64,000 bases of DNA from Pterois miles (lineage: Eukaryota > Chordata > Actinopteri > Perciformes > Scorpaenidae), in the NCBI GenBank assembly GCA_947000775.1, contig CAMQGK010000144.1:15158001-15222000 (forward strand), written 5' to 3'. Position numbers and translations under genes: made by a program. The notes beneath the pieces are model-generated. The model did no database searches. It was not told the origin of the DNA and was given only the letters and a program-made list of their open reading frames with translations. Shown piece after piece: positions 21,540 through 33,605 of this stretch (positions are counted from its first letter, which is position 1; each line of letters starts with the position of its first letter).

Positions 21540-22610
21540 AAACCTGGTCTAGTCTACCACAAAAAATTACTTTAACTGTTTTACTACCGATGGATGCAGT
21601 AGGCACTGTATACTGTAGGCGGTTCAGGCGGTTTTGAAAACAGCCTATAATACTTGTCAAAGAGGAATATGTAGGTGTGGGCATTGGGGGAAACATTACT
21701 TTGCAGGGGGCTGCATATCTGGAATCTACAGATTTTTTTGGCTTATCCCTTTTTTGGCATTTGTGAAAAGGGGCAGTCCACTCTGATATGTACAGTTATC
21801 AAAAAATAACCAACAATTTAGGGGATTAAAATGACAATTCAATGCAAGTTAATGGTGGTAAACGATGTCCTCATCCTCACAAATACAGCAACAAAGATGG
21901 ATTTGTGTGTGCATAATATCAGTGATCCATGTGAATGCCCATGTTGGTGTTCAGGCTATATGCCTGCGGGTCGGTGTGACACAGTGATCGCGGTCTGAGT
22001 GATTAAAGCTGGTTTCTGTCAACTCACATTAACTTCTTTAATACACCATTTATCAGCTCTACCACACTGGGTCACTGGTTCCCAATTAGTTGGAAACTGC
22101 ACATCAGATTTGACTTCATCCCTCAAACTGTGACTCATAATGGAAAGGGGAGTTTAATGAAGCAAATCAATTGAGAAAACAAGTATTTTTTTTTCTCTGA
22201 TCTGTGACAGATCTGTGCTGGTGTGATGGTGCTGGATTTGATATATTTATTGATATCAAGGCCATGACGAGACATTAATTGGGACCTCATGCAGCTAAAT
22301 ACTGAGTGTGTGAGCACTTTACAGTAGCCTACAGTATCCCAGCACGAAGTTGTTTACCCAAAACTCCTAAGGGCAAATACATATTTGTCAGCTGTGTAAA
22401 CAGACATGCTTTAATTAAATTCTGTGAAACTCAGATTCCACTGTTTCATTTTCTTAGAGGTATGGACTGAAGCACTATAACCACCATTGAAATAGACCCA
22501 CACCTCAGTCTGACATCTGTCTGATTTCATTTTATAGTACTGTATGTGTAGGGCAGTCTAAAATTTTATTTGTAAACAAAAAACAAATGCATAACTGAGG
22601 ACAAATAAAT
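21540..22610. other. Unassigned, largely unique-looking spacer
   Basis: No gene or clear repeat. The part at 22000-22320 (tgattaaagctgg, ttaattgggacctcatgcag) has no repeat signature and could hold conserved noncoding sequence; this is a guess from composition only. Confidence 0.35.
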
Positions 22611-23255
22611 CAGTCATTCTCAAAGTGGGATCCAAGGACCCCTGGAGGCACTCTGCCAGGGGGGTCCGCAAAACAATTCGCTATGCATTATAAAATTGTG
22701 CTCATTAAAAAGTGCATATCTGCAGATGGGGACCATTTGCACCAATAAAACAAGCACACTGTGTCCATTACTATACCACTCAGGTTAACTCTGGATCAGT
22801 AGAAACTCTGATATGACTGTGCCACATCACGTCAGTCTGTCATGAATCAGGCTCTTCACTTGGGGTGCAATGATCTGTTCCTGCTGCTGCGTAGCTTATT
22901 AGCATAATGGAGAAATATTTTAGTTGACAGGGGACCAGAATGCGGTATGTGTCTGGCTAGCGAACGAAGCCATGAAGCCGGCCAAGCTAAAGCGAAATGT
23001 GATTACAAAGCACCCAGAATATCAGGGCAAAACCAAGTAGTACGAACATGATTCATATTGCAATGTGTTTCTGTTTATCATTATGAAACAGGTCTGAAGT
23101 GTTTAGGTTGAAATGTTTTAGAATGCAAATATTTCCAATAAAATCGAAGAGCAAAAATGGTAGGAAGCATTATGTTAATCAGTGTTAGGATTATGAGGTG
23201 GTCCTTGGAAAATGTTCCCCCCTATAAGGGGTCCCTGGCCCCAAATCACAGCATG
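22611..23255 (+). mobile_element. hAT-like transposon, internally deleted
   Basis: The left end cagtcattctcaaagtggga continues into a (ga)cccctgg...ggggtccgc stretch, the usual start of this hAT group in vertebrates (from memory). Near the right end, aaggggtccctggccccaaa (about 23227-23246) is a partial inverted match to it. A BED-finger coding remnant lies at 22933-23040. The rest of the transposase is gone, leaving about 0.64 kb. Confidence 0.7.
22933..23040 (+). pseudogene. BED-type zinc finger fragment of a hAT transposase
   Basis: Thirty-five codons ending in tag: ..AVCVWLANEAMKPAKLKR and NVITKHPEYQGKTK. The LANEAMKPAKLKR..ETKHPE pattern is typical of BED fingers in ZBED5-like hAT transposases. 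The second zinc-binding Cys reads Trp and the first His reads Asn, so the finger is dead. No downstream catalytic or dimerisation domain remains. Confidence 0.75.
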
Positions 23256-23431
23256 AAAAGTGGGATTTTCATCAGTAAGCAGCACTATAGGTGCAGATTA
23301 ACTATTGTTCACAGGAATTTTGGCAGCGCAGGAATCTCCCAGGAGCTGGTTTGTTTATTTTAATATATGTCCGTAACTTATTTTAAACCAAACCATGATA
23401 TTTCACAAAACATAACCAAGCAGTTTCCCTC

Positions 23432-23562
23432 ATTAACAGCTGAGAAAACCCATGCTTACATGGGGAGAACAAGCAAACTCCACACAGAAGAGTGCCGAGC
23501 CGGAATCGAACCTGCGACCCTCTGTGAGGTGAGAGTGCTAACCACTGCACCACCGTGCAGCC
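23432..23562 (-). mobile_element. Fragment of the 15.6-kb SINE-like family
   Basis: The minus strand reads ggctgcacggtggtgcagtg, then ggttcgattccggctcggca and agtttgcttgttctcccc. Only the tRNA-like head and first part of the body are present. Confidence 0.85.
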
Positions 23563-24639
23563 CGGCAACCATGGGTCAGTAATTCTAGTTTTATATGATT
23601 AGCAGAGTGATTGTTTATGCATGTTTGAGGGTGATTTGTGTGGGAATTTGTAGGTAATTGTAGGATCATATTTTCAGACCTTAAACCGAAGGGATCAGTA
23701 TTAGGGCCATCTTAAATGGTTGGAAAAAGGTCCAGATTTACCAGGGAAATAAAATTAAAGTCCTTTACATCATTTTTTTTTTGTTCAAGGTATATTCTAT
23801 ATTTTTTACACAATTGGTAAAAATATCTGAGATTGTTAAAACATTATTGCATGTAAAATATTTCATGAAAAGGAATATTTTGTATGAGATAATTCATTTC
23901 TTAAGTTGAACTCAAGTTGCATTTAAAGTACATTTTATTGTGTATTTTGTGAATATTTACATTCATAAAGGTTGTTTTTGATAATTACAACAGTTTAAAG
24001 GGAATAGTTTAAATGCATAAATCCAAATTGAAAATTATGATAAAAACTGTATATTTCATTCATTTTTTTCACTGTCTGTGACATATACAGGCATCACTGC
24101 ATATTGAAGAAAATACATAACTAGTAGAGTAAATAATATCAATGCAATACTCAACATATGCAGTTAGTCTTCTGCAATTTCTTCCTCCAAGAATCTGTCT
24201 GTCAGTATCAAATTGCACTGATGTGATGTGATATAAGCAGGGAGCCAATGTCTCTCTCTAGACGTCTGCTTTTCCAGCAAGAAAAAGACGTGCAGAGTGG
24301 TTTTCTGTGGCTAAAAGCATATGGGCCTGCCAACAGAGGATGACAGAGAGCAAGAGACAATTTTATAAGCAGGGAGAAAAAAATGAAAGAGACTATGAGT
24401 TGCCAAGATTAAGAAAGAGATACTTTTGCAGCTTAAAGGCAAAACGGGTAGCGGTGCACAGACGCCATAACACTGTCTGGTTAGTTAGTTTGTTACTCAC
24501 AGTTTGATGGTCCAAGGGTCATTTGAATGGTGTGTTTGAGTTGAAGGGTTAGGCTAAACTGCTTTCCCAAAAAAACAAAATAAATAGGCCTTTACAAAAA
24601 GTTTCATCATAGATTAAACCAGGCAAAATAAAAACCGAA
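23563..24639. other. Unassigned AT-rich spacer
   Basis: No gene or family identified. AT-rich between about 23750 and 24130. Confidence 0.45.
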
Positions 24640-25705
24640 ACATGCAGCGGTTGAAAACTGGAGGTATAACAGTGCAAAAAATTCATGGTTGGGTATGTAC
24701 CTTGGTTTTGGGGTCACAGTTTGGTATGCAGCTCGGTTTCGGGGTCATGGTTCAGTACATGTTTGGTACAACAGGAAAAACAAAGTAAATGCAGAACAAA
24801 TTTACATGCAGGGTTGAATGTACAATTAGAAATATAAGTTACCAACTGGTGAAATTCATGTGAATGCCCCCTTAAATGACTCTGCAGCACTTTCACCATT
24901 TAAAAAATAATTTGCTGTACATTATGCCAAGTGTTCTTGTTTTACTGAATCATGTCTTCAGGGATGCATGAAGCTTGGGGTGGGAGGAGAACAATATCAA
25001 ACCAGTAAAGGATGGGGTAGTCTAGTAGTACTGGCAAGAACTTCACTCTACTTCCACCCCTGTATAAATGTAATGTGACCCAATTTCCTGCTGAGGATTC
25101 GTGAAGTATTTATAGTACTCTAATGCCCCTTCAAGACTCAGAGCACTTCATACAGGGCAGGCACAATGGACTTACTAAAACGAACACAGGAAAGGACATT
25201 ATAGCACGGCTCAAAAAATTCTGTATTCTACGATCAACTGTGGTCACATGGGAGGCCATAAACACTGTCATTAGTTACTTTGGCAAGGTCTGAATCTGCA
25301 GTGGGAGTCTGCCTGAACGCTGTGGGGAGAAGGACTCGCCGACCGGTCCGCTTTTTGTTTCGCTAATCGACACATTCGGGTGATGGTGTCTTAAATTATA
25401 CGTTTTAAGTGTATCCACAGATATACCCGACTTCTGTTTAACTGTGTTACAGTACAGTTTGACGCAAATTGTTGTCCATTGAGCCTGATAAGCTTGATAA
25501 CCTGGCAACCGGGCTAAACCACATAGCATGCTATGGCTCACAATAACTAGTGCGCTGCCAAAACTTTTCGGGTAAAACTCGCACTTTAGATTTATGTTTC
25601 CCGTGTGAGTTGTTTAGGTTTTAGATCACAGGGCCTACCGAATGTCCCATACCAAACCGAAACTGTCCCGAACGGTTAAATATGAATACACAAACCCTGA
25701 AGACT
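24640..25705. mobile_element. hAT-like non-autonomous element, probable
   Basis: The left part has repeated 'ggttttggggtcacagtttg' and 'ggtttcggggtcatggttca' words (24700-24755). The right part has ccataccaaaccgaaactgt and cccgaacggtt (about 25648-25680), which reads as a loosely inverted counterpart. The interior tagtgcgctgccaaaactttt and tcgggtaaaactcgcac match a fish hAT-like element I recall. Ends are imprecise and there is no transposase frame. Confidence 0.45.
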
Positions 25706-25912
25706 GTGTCCTTGTGGTGTCTACTAATTTTCAGCTCACCTGCCTTCAATAAGAGCTTTCTGAGATGCAAAGTCAGGTGACATTGTGTACTGATTAACAC
25801 CAAAAACTAGCCCTATGTACTGCCATACTATACTATGACTATTACAATAGGTAATGGAAAAAACAGGAAATTAGTGAGCTAACTAGAAATGTTTCGAACG
25901 GATACATTACGG

Positions 25913-26215
25913 GTGGAGGAGGAGAGAGAAAGCGAAGGAAATCAAGACTAAAAATGACAGATAAATTGGGCGAGAAAAGAGACTGGTAATTATTAACAGA
26001 AAGGGCCTGTACTAAGAAAAAATAAGAACAGAAAAAATCTGATATAAACAGAGAGGACAGACAAAAAACATAGAAAGTAATAGAGAAAGAAAAGTAGAAA
26101 CTAAATATGAGAGAGGACTGTAAGGAAGTGTAATATGAAGAAAGATGGACAGGTGGAGGCAAAAAGAGGGTGAGGCAGGCAGGAAAGAAAGAAGCTAGAG
26201 GATGAGGCAGTGAAA
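25913..26215. repeat. 300-bp purine-rich tract
   Basis: Nearly continuous A/G sequence on the plus strand (gaaag, gagag, agaaaa words). The 133-residue minus-strand frame (Ser/Phe/Leu-rich) is a by-product. Confidence 0.75.
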
Positions 26216-26621
26216 AATGACACACTTGACATTTACCTTCCATATTCCTCGGTAAACAAGAGCAGGAGGGATGATCAGGGGAAAGAAAGAGGGGTGAACG
26301 AAGATGTGACTGTTACTGCGCAGCTGTATACAATAAATGCCGGACCTCAGAATCCACATCATATAAGAGGAAGCCCAATTACATGGCTTCAAAGTGGTCT
26401 TATAGATTCTTGGTACTCTCACATCAAAAATAATTGCCCTGAATTAGTGCCTGTAATGCAAATGACTGTGAAATTAAGCTACATGACCTGCAAGTGGTCG
26501 CTTTATCACAGCGATTCTAGGTTTTGGTGGAAGCTTGGTTTTGTTCGAAAGCAAAATGCATATGAAGAGGAAAACCTTATTGGTGTTGCTCTTAGAGTTG
26601 TCAAAGTTAATGTAATAATAA

Positions 26622-27186
26622 CATGTTAAAGCTAGAGTGAAGATACTTGTATCATAGGAAGGTAGAAAACCTAAGGAATCCATTGGTACCGACCATGTCA
26701 TACTAGCTTTAAAGAAGCTTTTAGATTCATAACATGGCGAACGTATGTGAGGAAAAACTGTCATGGCCATTTTTAAAGAAATGCTTTGACCTCTGACCTC
26801 AAGATATGTGAATGAAAATGGGCTCTACCATTGGGTACCCATGAGTCTCCCTTTTACAGACATGACCACTTTATTATACTGTGGCAAGTCAAATCAGCAC
26901 ACTGACACATAGCTGTTGCTGCCTGTTGGGCTGCAGTTTGCCATGTTATGATTTGAGCATATTTTTGTTATGCTAAATGCTAAAACCTGTGAGGGTTTCT
27001 GGACAATATTTGTCATTTATGATGTTAACTGATTTCTAATAGTAAATATATAGATACTTTCGCATAAAGCAGCAGATTTGTCCACTCCCATGTTGATAAG
27101 AGAATGAAATACTTGACAAATCTCCCTTTAAGGTAAATTTTGAATGATAAATTGCAATAAAATATTTTAATCGATTGGCAGTCCTA
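26622..27186 (+). mobile_element. Family A copy with SINE-free site
   Basis: Landmarks in the same order as 13050-13947: agagtgaagatacttgtatc, gacctctgacctcaagatat, gatttgagcatatttttgtt, gggtttctggacaatattt, atctccctttaaggtaaatt and the end aatcgattggcagtccta. At 27087-27105 it keeps catgttgataagag, the undisturbed version of the site occupied by a SINE at 13.5 kb. Confidence 0.9.
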
Positions 27187-27715
27187 CTTCCAATATGACT
27201 AAGGCTCCACCTAAGTCTTTAATCAGCCTACAAAAGGCACACAACATCCTCTGTTTTCAATCCATAGAGAGCACATATGGAGCATAAAACAGACTTGAAC
27301 GCAGCTTATTCCCTTCTGGAGCATCATAAAACATGACCCCAAAGGAAAAGGAAGTACAGTACAGTACAGTACAAAACAGTAATGAGAAGCTGCAGATTGT
27401 GTGACCATAGTATGTGTCTACGTATATAGGTTAAGGTTGAATTATTCATAATCCAGGTAGTATATTCTGGAGCAGATTAAATATGGATGTACTAACGGCT
27501 GCATGTCTGTATATGTCTTTACGTTCTTTAGTGTGTTGTGTGACAGGACATTGGTGTGTTTGTAAAATGAAGGTGTGTAACTCTGTAGGTGTGTCTCATT
27601 GGCTGCCTGTGCATGTACATGTGTGTGTTAATGTGTTGTTTACCCTCCTAGGAGAGGTGACTAGTCACTGATTCAGCAGAAATGCCCAGCGTGGGATGAA
27701 CTCTCTCAGCGGTCA
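27187..27715. other. Unassigned spacer
   Basis: Includes a short pentamer tandem (gtaca)n at about 27353-27374. Nothing else recognised. Confidence 0.5.
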
Positions 27716-27822
<107 letters not shown>

Positions 27823-28114
27823 ATCACTCTACCTCAGCCACAGACAGACCAATTCTCTCTGTATTTTTTCTCCCACAGTCTTTCCTCCTTGTCTGTATTT
27901 CTGCCCTCACCTCACTCCCTCTAGACCTCGATTCTTTGCTCTCTCTCTGTCTGTAAAGTCTCTTCTTCCACCAAACCAGAAAACCAGCCTGGCCCCGGGG
28001 CTGACATGATTCTCCCACTGTAAACACTGTGTGAAGGCAGTTTTATCATCCTCCCTGAATGTTTGTTTTCTGTGTTTTCCATGCTGAATGTGGGTGTTTG
28101 AACATGTATTCTAG

Positions 28115-28300
28115 GGCAGGGATGGTACACCTATCTCCCTATTACGATACTTGGGTGATTCGGTATGTATTGTGAGTTTTAAGTATTGTGATTCTACAAG
28201 TATTGCCATTCAATATTACAGTTTATTGTGATTTATTATTTTATGTGAACTTTTTTAACACTAGACCATGGGAAAAAGTTGAATCATACACTTCTAGGGA
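28115..28300 (+). repeat. 'tattgcgat'-type dispersed repeat, fragment 1
   Basis: Words such as attacgatacttgggtgatt, taagtattgtgattctac and caatattacagtttattg resemble the diverged '...cgatattgcgata' ends of a fish hAT-like repeat. A related stretch in the opposite orientation is at 31171-31390. Confidence 0.4.
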
Positions 28301-29659
28301 CTTTAACTTATAAATATCTAAACTGATACAGTAAAAATGCTGTAGCGTCGGCTGATTTGACCACAGAGATGAGTGATGGCTGGCTTGAGTGCATGTTACC
28401 ACTATATGATAACACTGTTGAGTTAGCGTGGACCTTTAGCCATCATGTCTAGCTCTGCTTTTCTTGGAAATGGGTGAAACCCAAAGTGTTTCCATACTTT
28501 ACTGTATATGTGTTTACTACTTTGGATTTAAAATGTGAGGCTCATTACAGTTTGTTTTGATGACACTTTACTCAGACAACGACAATAAAAGTGACTGTGC
28601 ATAGACTCAAATGAGGCAAATATACTGATTTTGAAATACAGCCGCTTTGTATCTAACAGAGTAAAAGCGGACTTGTGGGTTGGTATCAGAAGAAGAGAGG
28701 TGTGACAAAGCCTGACCACAGAGCCTGGGGGTTACACCTTCACATGGGGTACAGATGCTGTTTGTAGACGCCCAGAAGCGTCAAGAATAAATCAAATAAA
28801 AAAAAAAAAAAAAGAAAAGAGTAAATACAAGCAGAGGGCAGGGTCTCTGCAGAAACAGACAGCGTTACACACCTCTAGTGGGGCAAAGGTGGTAATTGAG
28901 AGGGATTAGTTTATGTCTATGCATCGTTTTTCACATTCTTGCATATTATACCTTTAAATCCCAACATTTCTGTTTGTTATAATGGGTTGATTATTCAGTC
29001 ATTATTCATGACATTACACAAACTAAGGTCTTAAAAAAAAAAAAAAAACTAGGAAATTAGCATGAAACCGACCCAGTTTAAGCTCAGGGGAATTTTGAGA
29101 AATTACAGCTTGGTCCTATCGGGTTCTGGCAGAGTCAAAGCTCCAGTGTAGCTGCAGGTATCTACTGTACACCTGCTGATGTCAGATGTGAAACAGTCAT
29201 GTCACTGAACCGCAGCGAAATCTTGAAGCTGAAAAGGCCACATACATTTATTAGAGTGAAATCCAGGCTGCAGAAAGCCTGTCTCTTGATGAATCTACAG
29301 ATAATCAGATTTGCCCTAGTTTAGATGGCCATTAGGGGAACAACATGAAATGCTGTAATGCGCCTCAGTTATGAACATCAAAGACTTCCACATCATAATC
29401 CACAGTTTCTGAAATCCCCAATGCATCTGAAACATATATGCTATGAATTACACACTTCCACATTAACATTAATTTCATGAACCTCTAGCTCTGTGACATT
29501 TTGTATTAGTCTCTGAAGAGGTGTTTATCACAGTAATTCAATCCAGCAACATGTTTTGGTGAACACCAGGAACCTTATTAATAACATATTCTTAAAGGGC
29601 TGATTCCATTTTCATCCATTTTTCACTTTCTTGTAGAGAGTGAAATGGAAAAATCAATA
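28301..29659. other. Unassigned spacer with poly-A runs
   Basis: A-runs at about 28798-28814 and 29033-29048 may be old retroelement tails. 29080-29560 is unique-looking with no repeat signature and no coding frame. Confidence 0.45.
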
Positions 29660-29835
29660 CCACTCTCATATCTGTACACTAAATATGAAACTAGAGCCAG
29701 GGGATGGTTAGCTTAGCTTAGCATAAAGGCTGCAGGGTAAAACAACTAGCCTGGCCCTGTCTAAAGGTTAATAAAAATCTGCCTGACAGCACTTCTAAAA
29801 CTCACAAATTAACAATCTTTGTTAGACAGCTTTAT
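29660..29835 (+). repeat. Dispersed repeat 'gattagcttagcttagcataaag' type
   Basis: Carries actagagccaggggatggtt, agcttagcttagcataaagg, aacaactagcctggccctgt and aactcacaaattaac, a word order I recall as a common percomorph dispersed repeat. Only one copy is seen here. Confidence 0.65.
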
Positions 29836-30095
29836 TAAATACTGGATTCTGATTGGTCAATCACAGTATTCTACAGATTATTTCTTTATAGTGGACCATT
29901 GCTATGTATAACAGACCGTTGCTATGGGCGCAGTCATGATGTCGGACTCTGGCAGACCAATTTTGTGTCAAATTATTGATTTCTTGAGTTAGCCGCCATG
30001 TAATAAGCATGATAATGTACAGCTAGTGGGTCACTGTTGTGAAATAAACCCCTTTCAGGGCAATTCGGCACCCTAAGGCCCTATGAGTTTTTCAA
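29836..30095 (+). repeat. Palindromic dispersed element, plus-strand copy
   Basis: Matches the reverse complement of 7205-7560: tctgattggtcaatcacag, gttgctatgggcgcagtcat, actctggcagacc, gataatgtacagctagtggg and gttgtgaaataaacccctt. The second palindrome arm is lost or strongly diverged in this copy. Confidence 0.7.
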
Positions 30096-30980
30096 AAGCT
30101 CTGTTTTCAATGACCCTAAATACTGTTTGGGTGTGATCAAAACACCAAAACACATAGAAAAAGCTAGGATTACAAAAGTATCCGTCTACATGTGGATTAG
30201 GTCGGTGTCCACATGCTGCAGCAACTACATCCAGAGACCCCAGCAACTGTTGCTGGGGACATGAACCTTTGCAAATTGAACACAATGGTGGGATTTAACT
30301 GATATGTCAAGAGACAAACAAGGAAGAATAACTCAGATAATGGTTTGTCTTGTACCAATTTGTAAGTTGAAAGAGAGTAAACCAATGAAAAAAATAACCA
30401 GTTTGGTATAAAAATGATAAAAAAAAATAGACTACATAAAGCTTTGTGTGCAGGCAGTTATACCAATCAAGGATTTAAAAATCTAAAATCTTCCAAAGAA
30501 GTTTCACATAATTAAGGATGTTAAGCATACTATGGATTTACATAAGAAAGAACAGAACAGGGACATAAAAGCATGTAGAGGAAGATTTAAAGGGGGCATT
30601 ACAAGAACTAAAGAGGCCACACAGGCAAAAACCACAAAAGGCTTTTAAAAACAACAAATACCAAACACCTCAGAGAGCAATGCAACTAACTGATCCTTTT
30701 TTTTTCCTCTAGGTTTGATAACGGGAATGATTCAGATCATGTTATTAACATTCTTAATTGTACATATGAAGTCAGAGAGACATGATGCTACCTTTGAAAA
30801 TTTAAACATTTAAACCAGACAGAATCCAGTGTGTCCAGATAACATCAGTGTATTTATTTTGAAAGAATCTGCAGCTGAGCTTGCAACTGTGTGGCAACCA
30901 AGTTTTCAGTTTTCTATACAAATTCACAATTCCTCCAATGTGTGCAAGACTTCACATATTAGACCCATTAAAGACCAAAG
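30096..30980. other. Unassigned AT-rich spacer
   Basis: No supported gene or repeat. Confidence 0.45.
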
Positions 30981-31680
30981 GAATCCAGTAATTATCATCC
31001 GGTAGCCTCAAACCTTATTGTGATGAAAACCTCAGACACAATTGTGGTTCAGCAATTCACCAAGTCTGGAGGTGCCAAACTGGACACTCGCCAGTTTGCA
31101 AATAAGCAAAATTGCAGCACAGAAGATGCAGTTGTAACAGTGATACTCCTGATATTACTGGCAAGAATCTGGTCATACCATACGTATCATGATACAGAGG
31201 TTACAAGTCAATATATTGGGATACTGCAAACAAGGCAATATTGTGATTTTTAAAACCTGATTTTTGGGAAAAGTACTACTTTGAGATGGCACATATCTTT
31301 GCAAAGTATTAACTGGGTTAATAAAAAAATCAATATGAGTATCACAAAAATATTGCAATACGCGATATTTTTTAATATAGTCTAAAACTACAGGTAGGCC
31401 CTTCTGAGATTTTACATCGGCATTCAACACAGTTCAGGAGCTCTTATTATTATCAGATATCATTTTTAGGTCTTCCAGTGAGCTCTTATCCTTCACCAGT
31501 TTCTGTGCATATCACACGGATTAAACATGGATTAAACAGGTTTCCTCCTGTCTACCTTTGTGGACGATGCTTTATTGTACATATAGATTATATTTGTAGT
31601 AAGGTACAACAACAGATTTACTTTCTCAGGAGACTAACAGCAAAAAAACACAAAAGACAAAAACACAGCGCCTGTTGTTA
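30981..31680 (+). pseudogene. Fossil LINE reverse transcriptase, split by another repeat
   Basis: 30990-31165 translates to NYHPVASNLIVMKTSD..., then LDTRQFANKQNCSTEDAVV, matching in order the RT block DYRPVALTPMVMKCFERLV...LDSHQFADRANRSTEDAV of the better-preserved LINE at 59.8 kb. After an unrelated 220-base block, 31399-31445 resembles the following 'FxDFxSAFN' block at the nucleotide level (cggcattcaacacagttcag). 31594-31640 gives KVQQQIYFLRRLTAKKH, similar to the 'KKAQQRLxFLRRL' segment downstream of the RT core. Catalytic FADD is not recognisable. Much older than the 59-kb copy. Confidence 0.6.
31171..31390 (-). repeat. 'tattgcgat'-type dispersed repeat, nested in the fossil LINE
   Basis: Holds ataccatacgtatcatgata at the left and attgcaatacgcgatatttt at the right, with tattgtgatttttaaaacct between. 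It interrupts the LINE reading order between the 'STEDAVV' and 'SAFN' blocks. Probably a hAT-derived non-autonomous element; ends are approximate. Confidence 0.45.
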
Positions 31681-31699
31681 TTTTTCCAGTCTATGCAGT

Positions 31700-32799
31700 G
31701 TGCTATAGCACAGCTGTCTCTTTGTTCATTTCAAAGTTGGACTGGCTGGACGGTTATGTGTCTGCTCAAAGATAGTGGAGCTTGAGTCGGGTTTTCAAAC
31801 TGCACACACTTAAAGAATGTTGTCTCTGGCTGGTAACATTACATCATACCCCTCATACTATATTTGAGGAATATCAGCTTTCGCCATCAAACAGAAGATT
31901 TTGAGTCCCACAGGCTAGACTGAACAGACTGCAGACTCTTTTGTTCCTTAACTGTTAAATTAGGCCTTAGGGTACCTGAGTAGACTGGCACTGAATGCAA
32001 AAGTGGTTGCACTGCTGCACTGCAGCCACTTATTCATAATGTCTGAAGTAATGTTTGCAGTATTTGTTTTGTTGTTTGGTTAAATGTTTTGATATGAAAC
32101 AGTTTACGTCTTGGGACACAAGGCAAATTTTACACGTTATAATAACCATTATTTATAAATAGTAAATTGATAGTCTTATAAACTTAGTTAAAAGTTTTTT
32201 TTACTGTTAACAAACAAAGAAATTATATTTAATAATGTTCACTAATTATTGGTGATGCTATAATTTCTGTGCTACTTACTGATATCATTGGTTTGTGTAA
32301 TATGAAATAATTAGTTTCTAAATTATAGTGCCATAGCTGATAAGAGATTAAATTCTGATTGTTTATTGTTGCACACATAATATTTTATATACTTTATCAA
32401 GTATTTGTCAATGATTACCAAATTATTTGTAAACCTTTAAGAAAATGTTTGTAAAACATCAATAAAAAATTAAATTGATACATGGATCAGAAAGCTCATC
32501 AACCAAGTATTAACTATCTATTTAAATACTGTTTGTAGATGCTTCACAAAATATTTATTGACCATTTAACAAGGTATCATAATCACTAGTTGCAATTTTA
32601 TAATAGCCAGTCAAAAAATGTTATAGACATTTACAAATGTATTATTAACCATTAACAAAGTGTTATCACTCTCTGGTCCATCTAACAATGATTTTTTTAT
32701 AGATATTTTACAAAAAAATTCTTAAAGGTTTATAAATAATTACGCAATCATTAACACTTATACAGTAAATAAAATGTAGTCAGAGTTAATGCAATAATA
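31700..32799. other. Unassigned AT-rich spacer
   Basis: A strongly AT-rich interval (32100-32800) with no open frame of interest. Words such as ttataaatagtaaattgat and ttaaccattaacaaagtg recur in varied form (ttataaat, ttaac, attaac), hinting at an old, eroded low-complexity repeat. Confidence 0.4.
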
Positions 32800-32935
32800 A
32801 AGTGTTAACGGAATTTTTTTAATGCCACTAATTTCTTTAACTTAACTTTACTTATGAAACTAGAAAACCTAACAATCTATTGGTATTAACCATGTCATAT
32901 CATATCATATCAGCTTATCTTCAAGTCGCAGTAGG
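32800..32935 (+). mobile_element. Family A terminal fragment
   Basis: Contains aataaagtgttaacggaatt, ccactaatttctttaac, then jumps to atgaaactagaaaacctaac and attaaccatgtcatatca, all from the first third of family A. A (catat)n-like pentamer run sits at 32894-32910. Confidence 0.6.
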
Positions 32936-33460
32936 CAACAATTTTTTGGCATAATTTGACAAAAAATCCGTAATAACCTTTCAGCGTATTGAAATTCAAG
33001 TGATCTGAGAGAAACCTACAACTCTGCACCTCCTCACGGCTCTGATTTCAGGCTTTTAAGAGCCCGTGATGGGAGACTTTGACCAATCACAGGTCATTTC
33101 ATTTATTCAGAGTATTCCTATTGGTCGGTCATGCGAGCAGCGCTTGGCATCCTCTCAAGAGATCTCAACATGGCTGCCGGGTCGCAAACTTTCACATTTT
33201 ACAGCTATACTGCGCACTACAAAAAGATGAAAACATTTAAGGTGAGAAATAGGCATTAACGTTACATAATATTGATTCATATGTGATCAGCGCTGTCTAG
33301 TCTGATCGTTTGGTCGGACTTCGCGAGTGTTTGACTCGTGCAGCACGGCAGCTAGACAGCTGACCTCAGATCAGCTCTGACTGGTTGTTTTCCTCTAGTC
33401 TGTGAAATGAAACAGAAGCACATTTTATTTTCAGGTCACCTGTTTCATGTATGACTGTCA
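32930..33460 (+). repeat. Dispersed repeat F, plus copy
   Basis: Carries cgcagtaggcaacaattttt, aacctttcagcgtattgaaa, ttcaagtgatctgag, tttgaccaatcacaggtcat and tctcaacatggctgccgg. The first 250 bases match the reverse complement of 47150-47430. The remainder (gggtcgcaaactttcacatt, gatcagcgctgtctag, cagctctgactggttgtttt) is present only here. Likely a non-autonomous element; no coding frame. Confidence 0.75.
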
Positions 33461-33475
33461 GGATATAGTGACTTG

Positions 33476-33605
33476 CCCTAAATTTTGTCAAGGAAAATAT
33501 GGCATGGTCATTTTCAGAAAGATCCCTTGACCTCTGACCTCAAGATATGTGAATGTAAATGGGTTCTACGGGTACCCACAAGTCTCCCCTTTACAGATAT
33601 GTCCA
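33476..33605 (+). mobile_element. Family A internal fragment
   Basis: Reads gatcccttgacctctgacct, aatgtaaatgggttctacgg and gtacccacaagtctcccctt. Central portion only. Confidence 0.8.

Noticed and set aside
26210..26629. 139-residue plus-strand frame
   Set aside because: No domain, runs into a family A copy and follows a purine-rich tract; not supported as coding.
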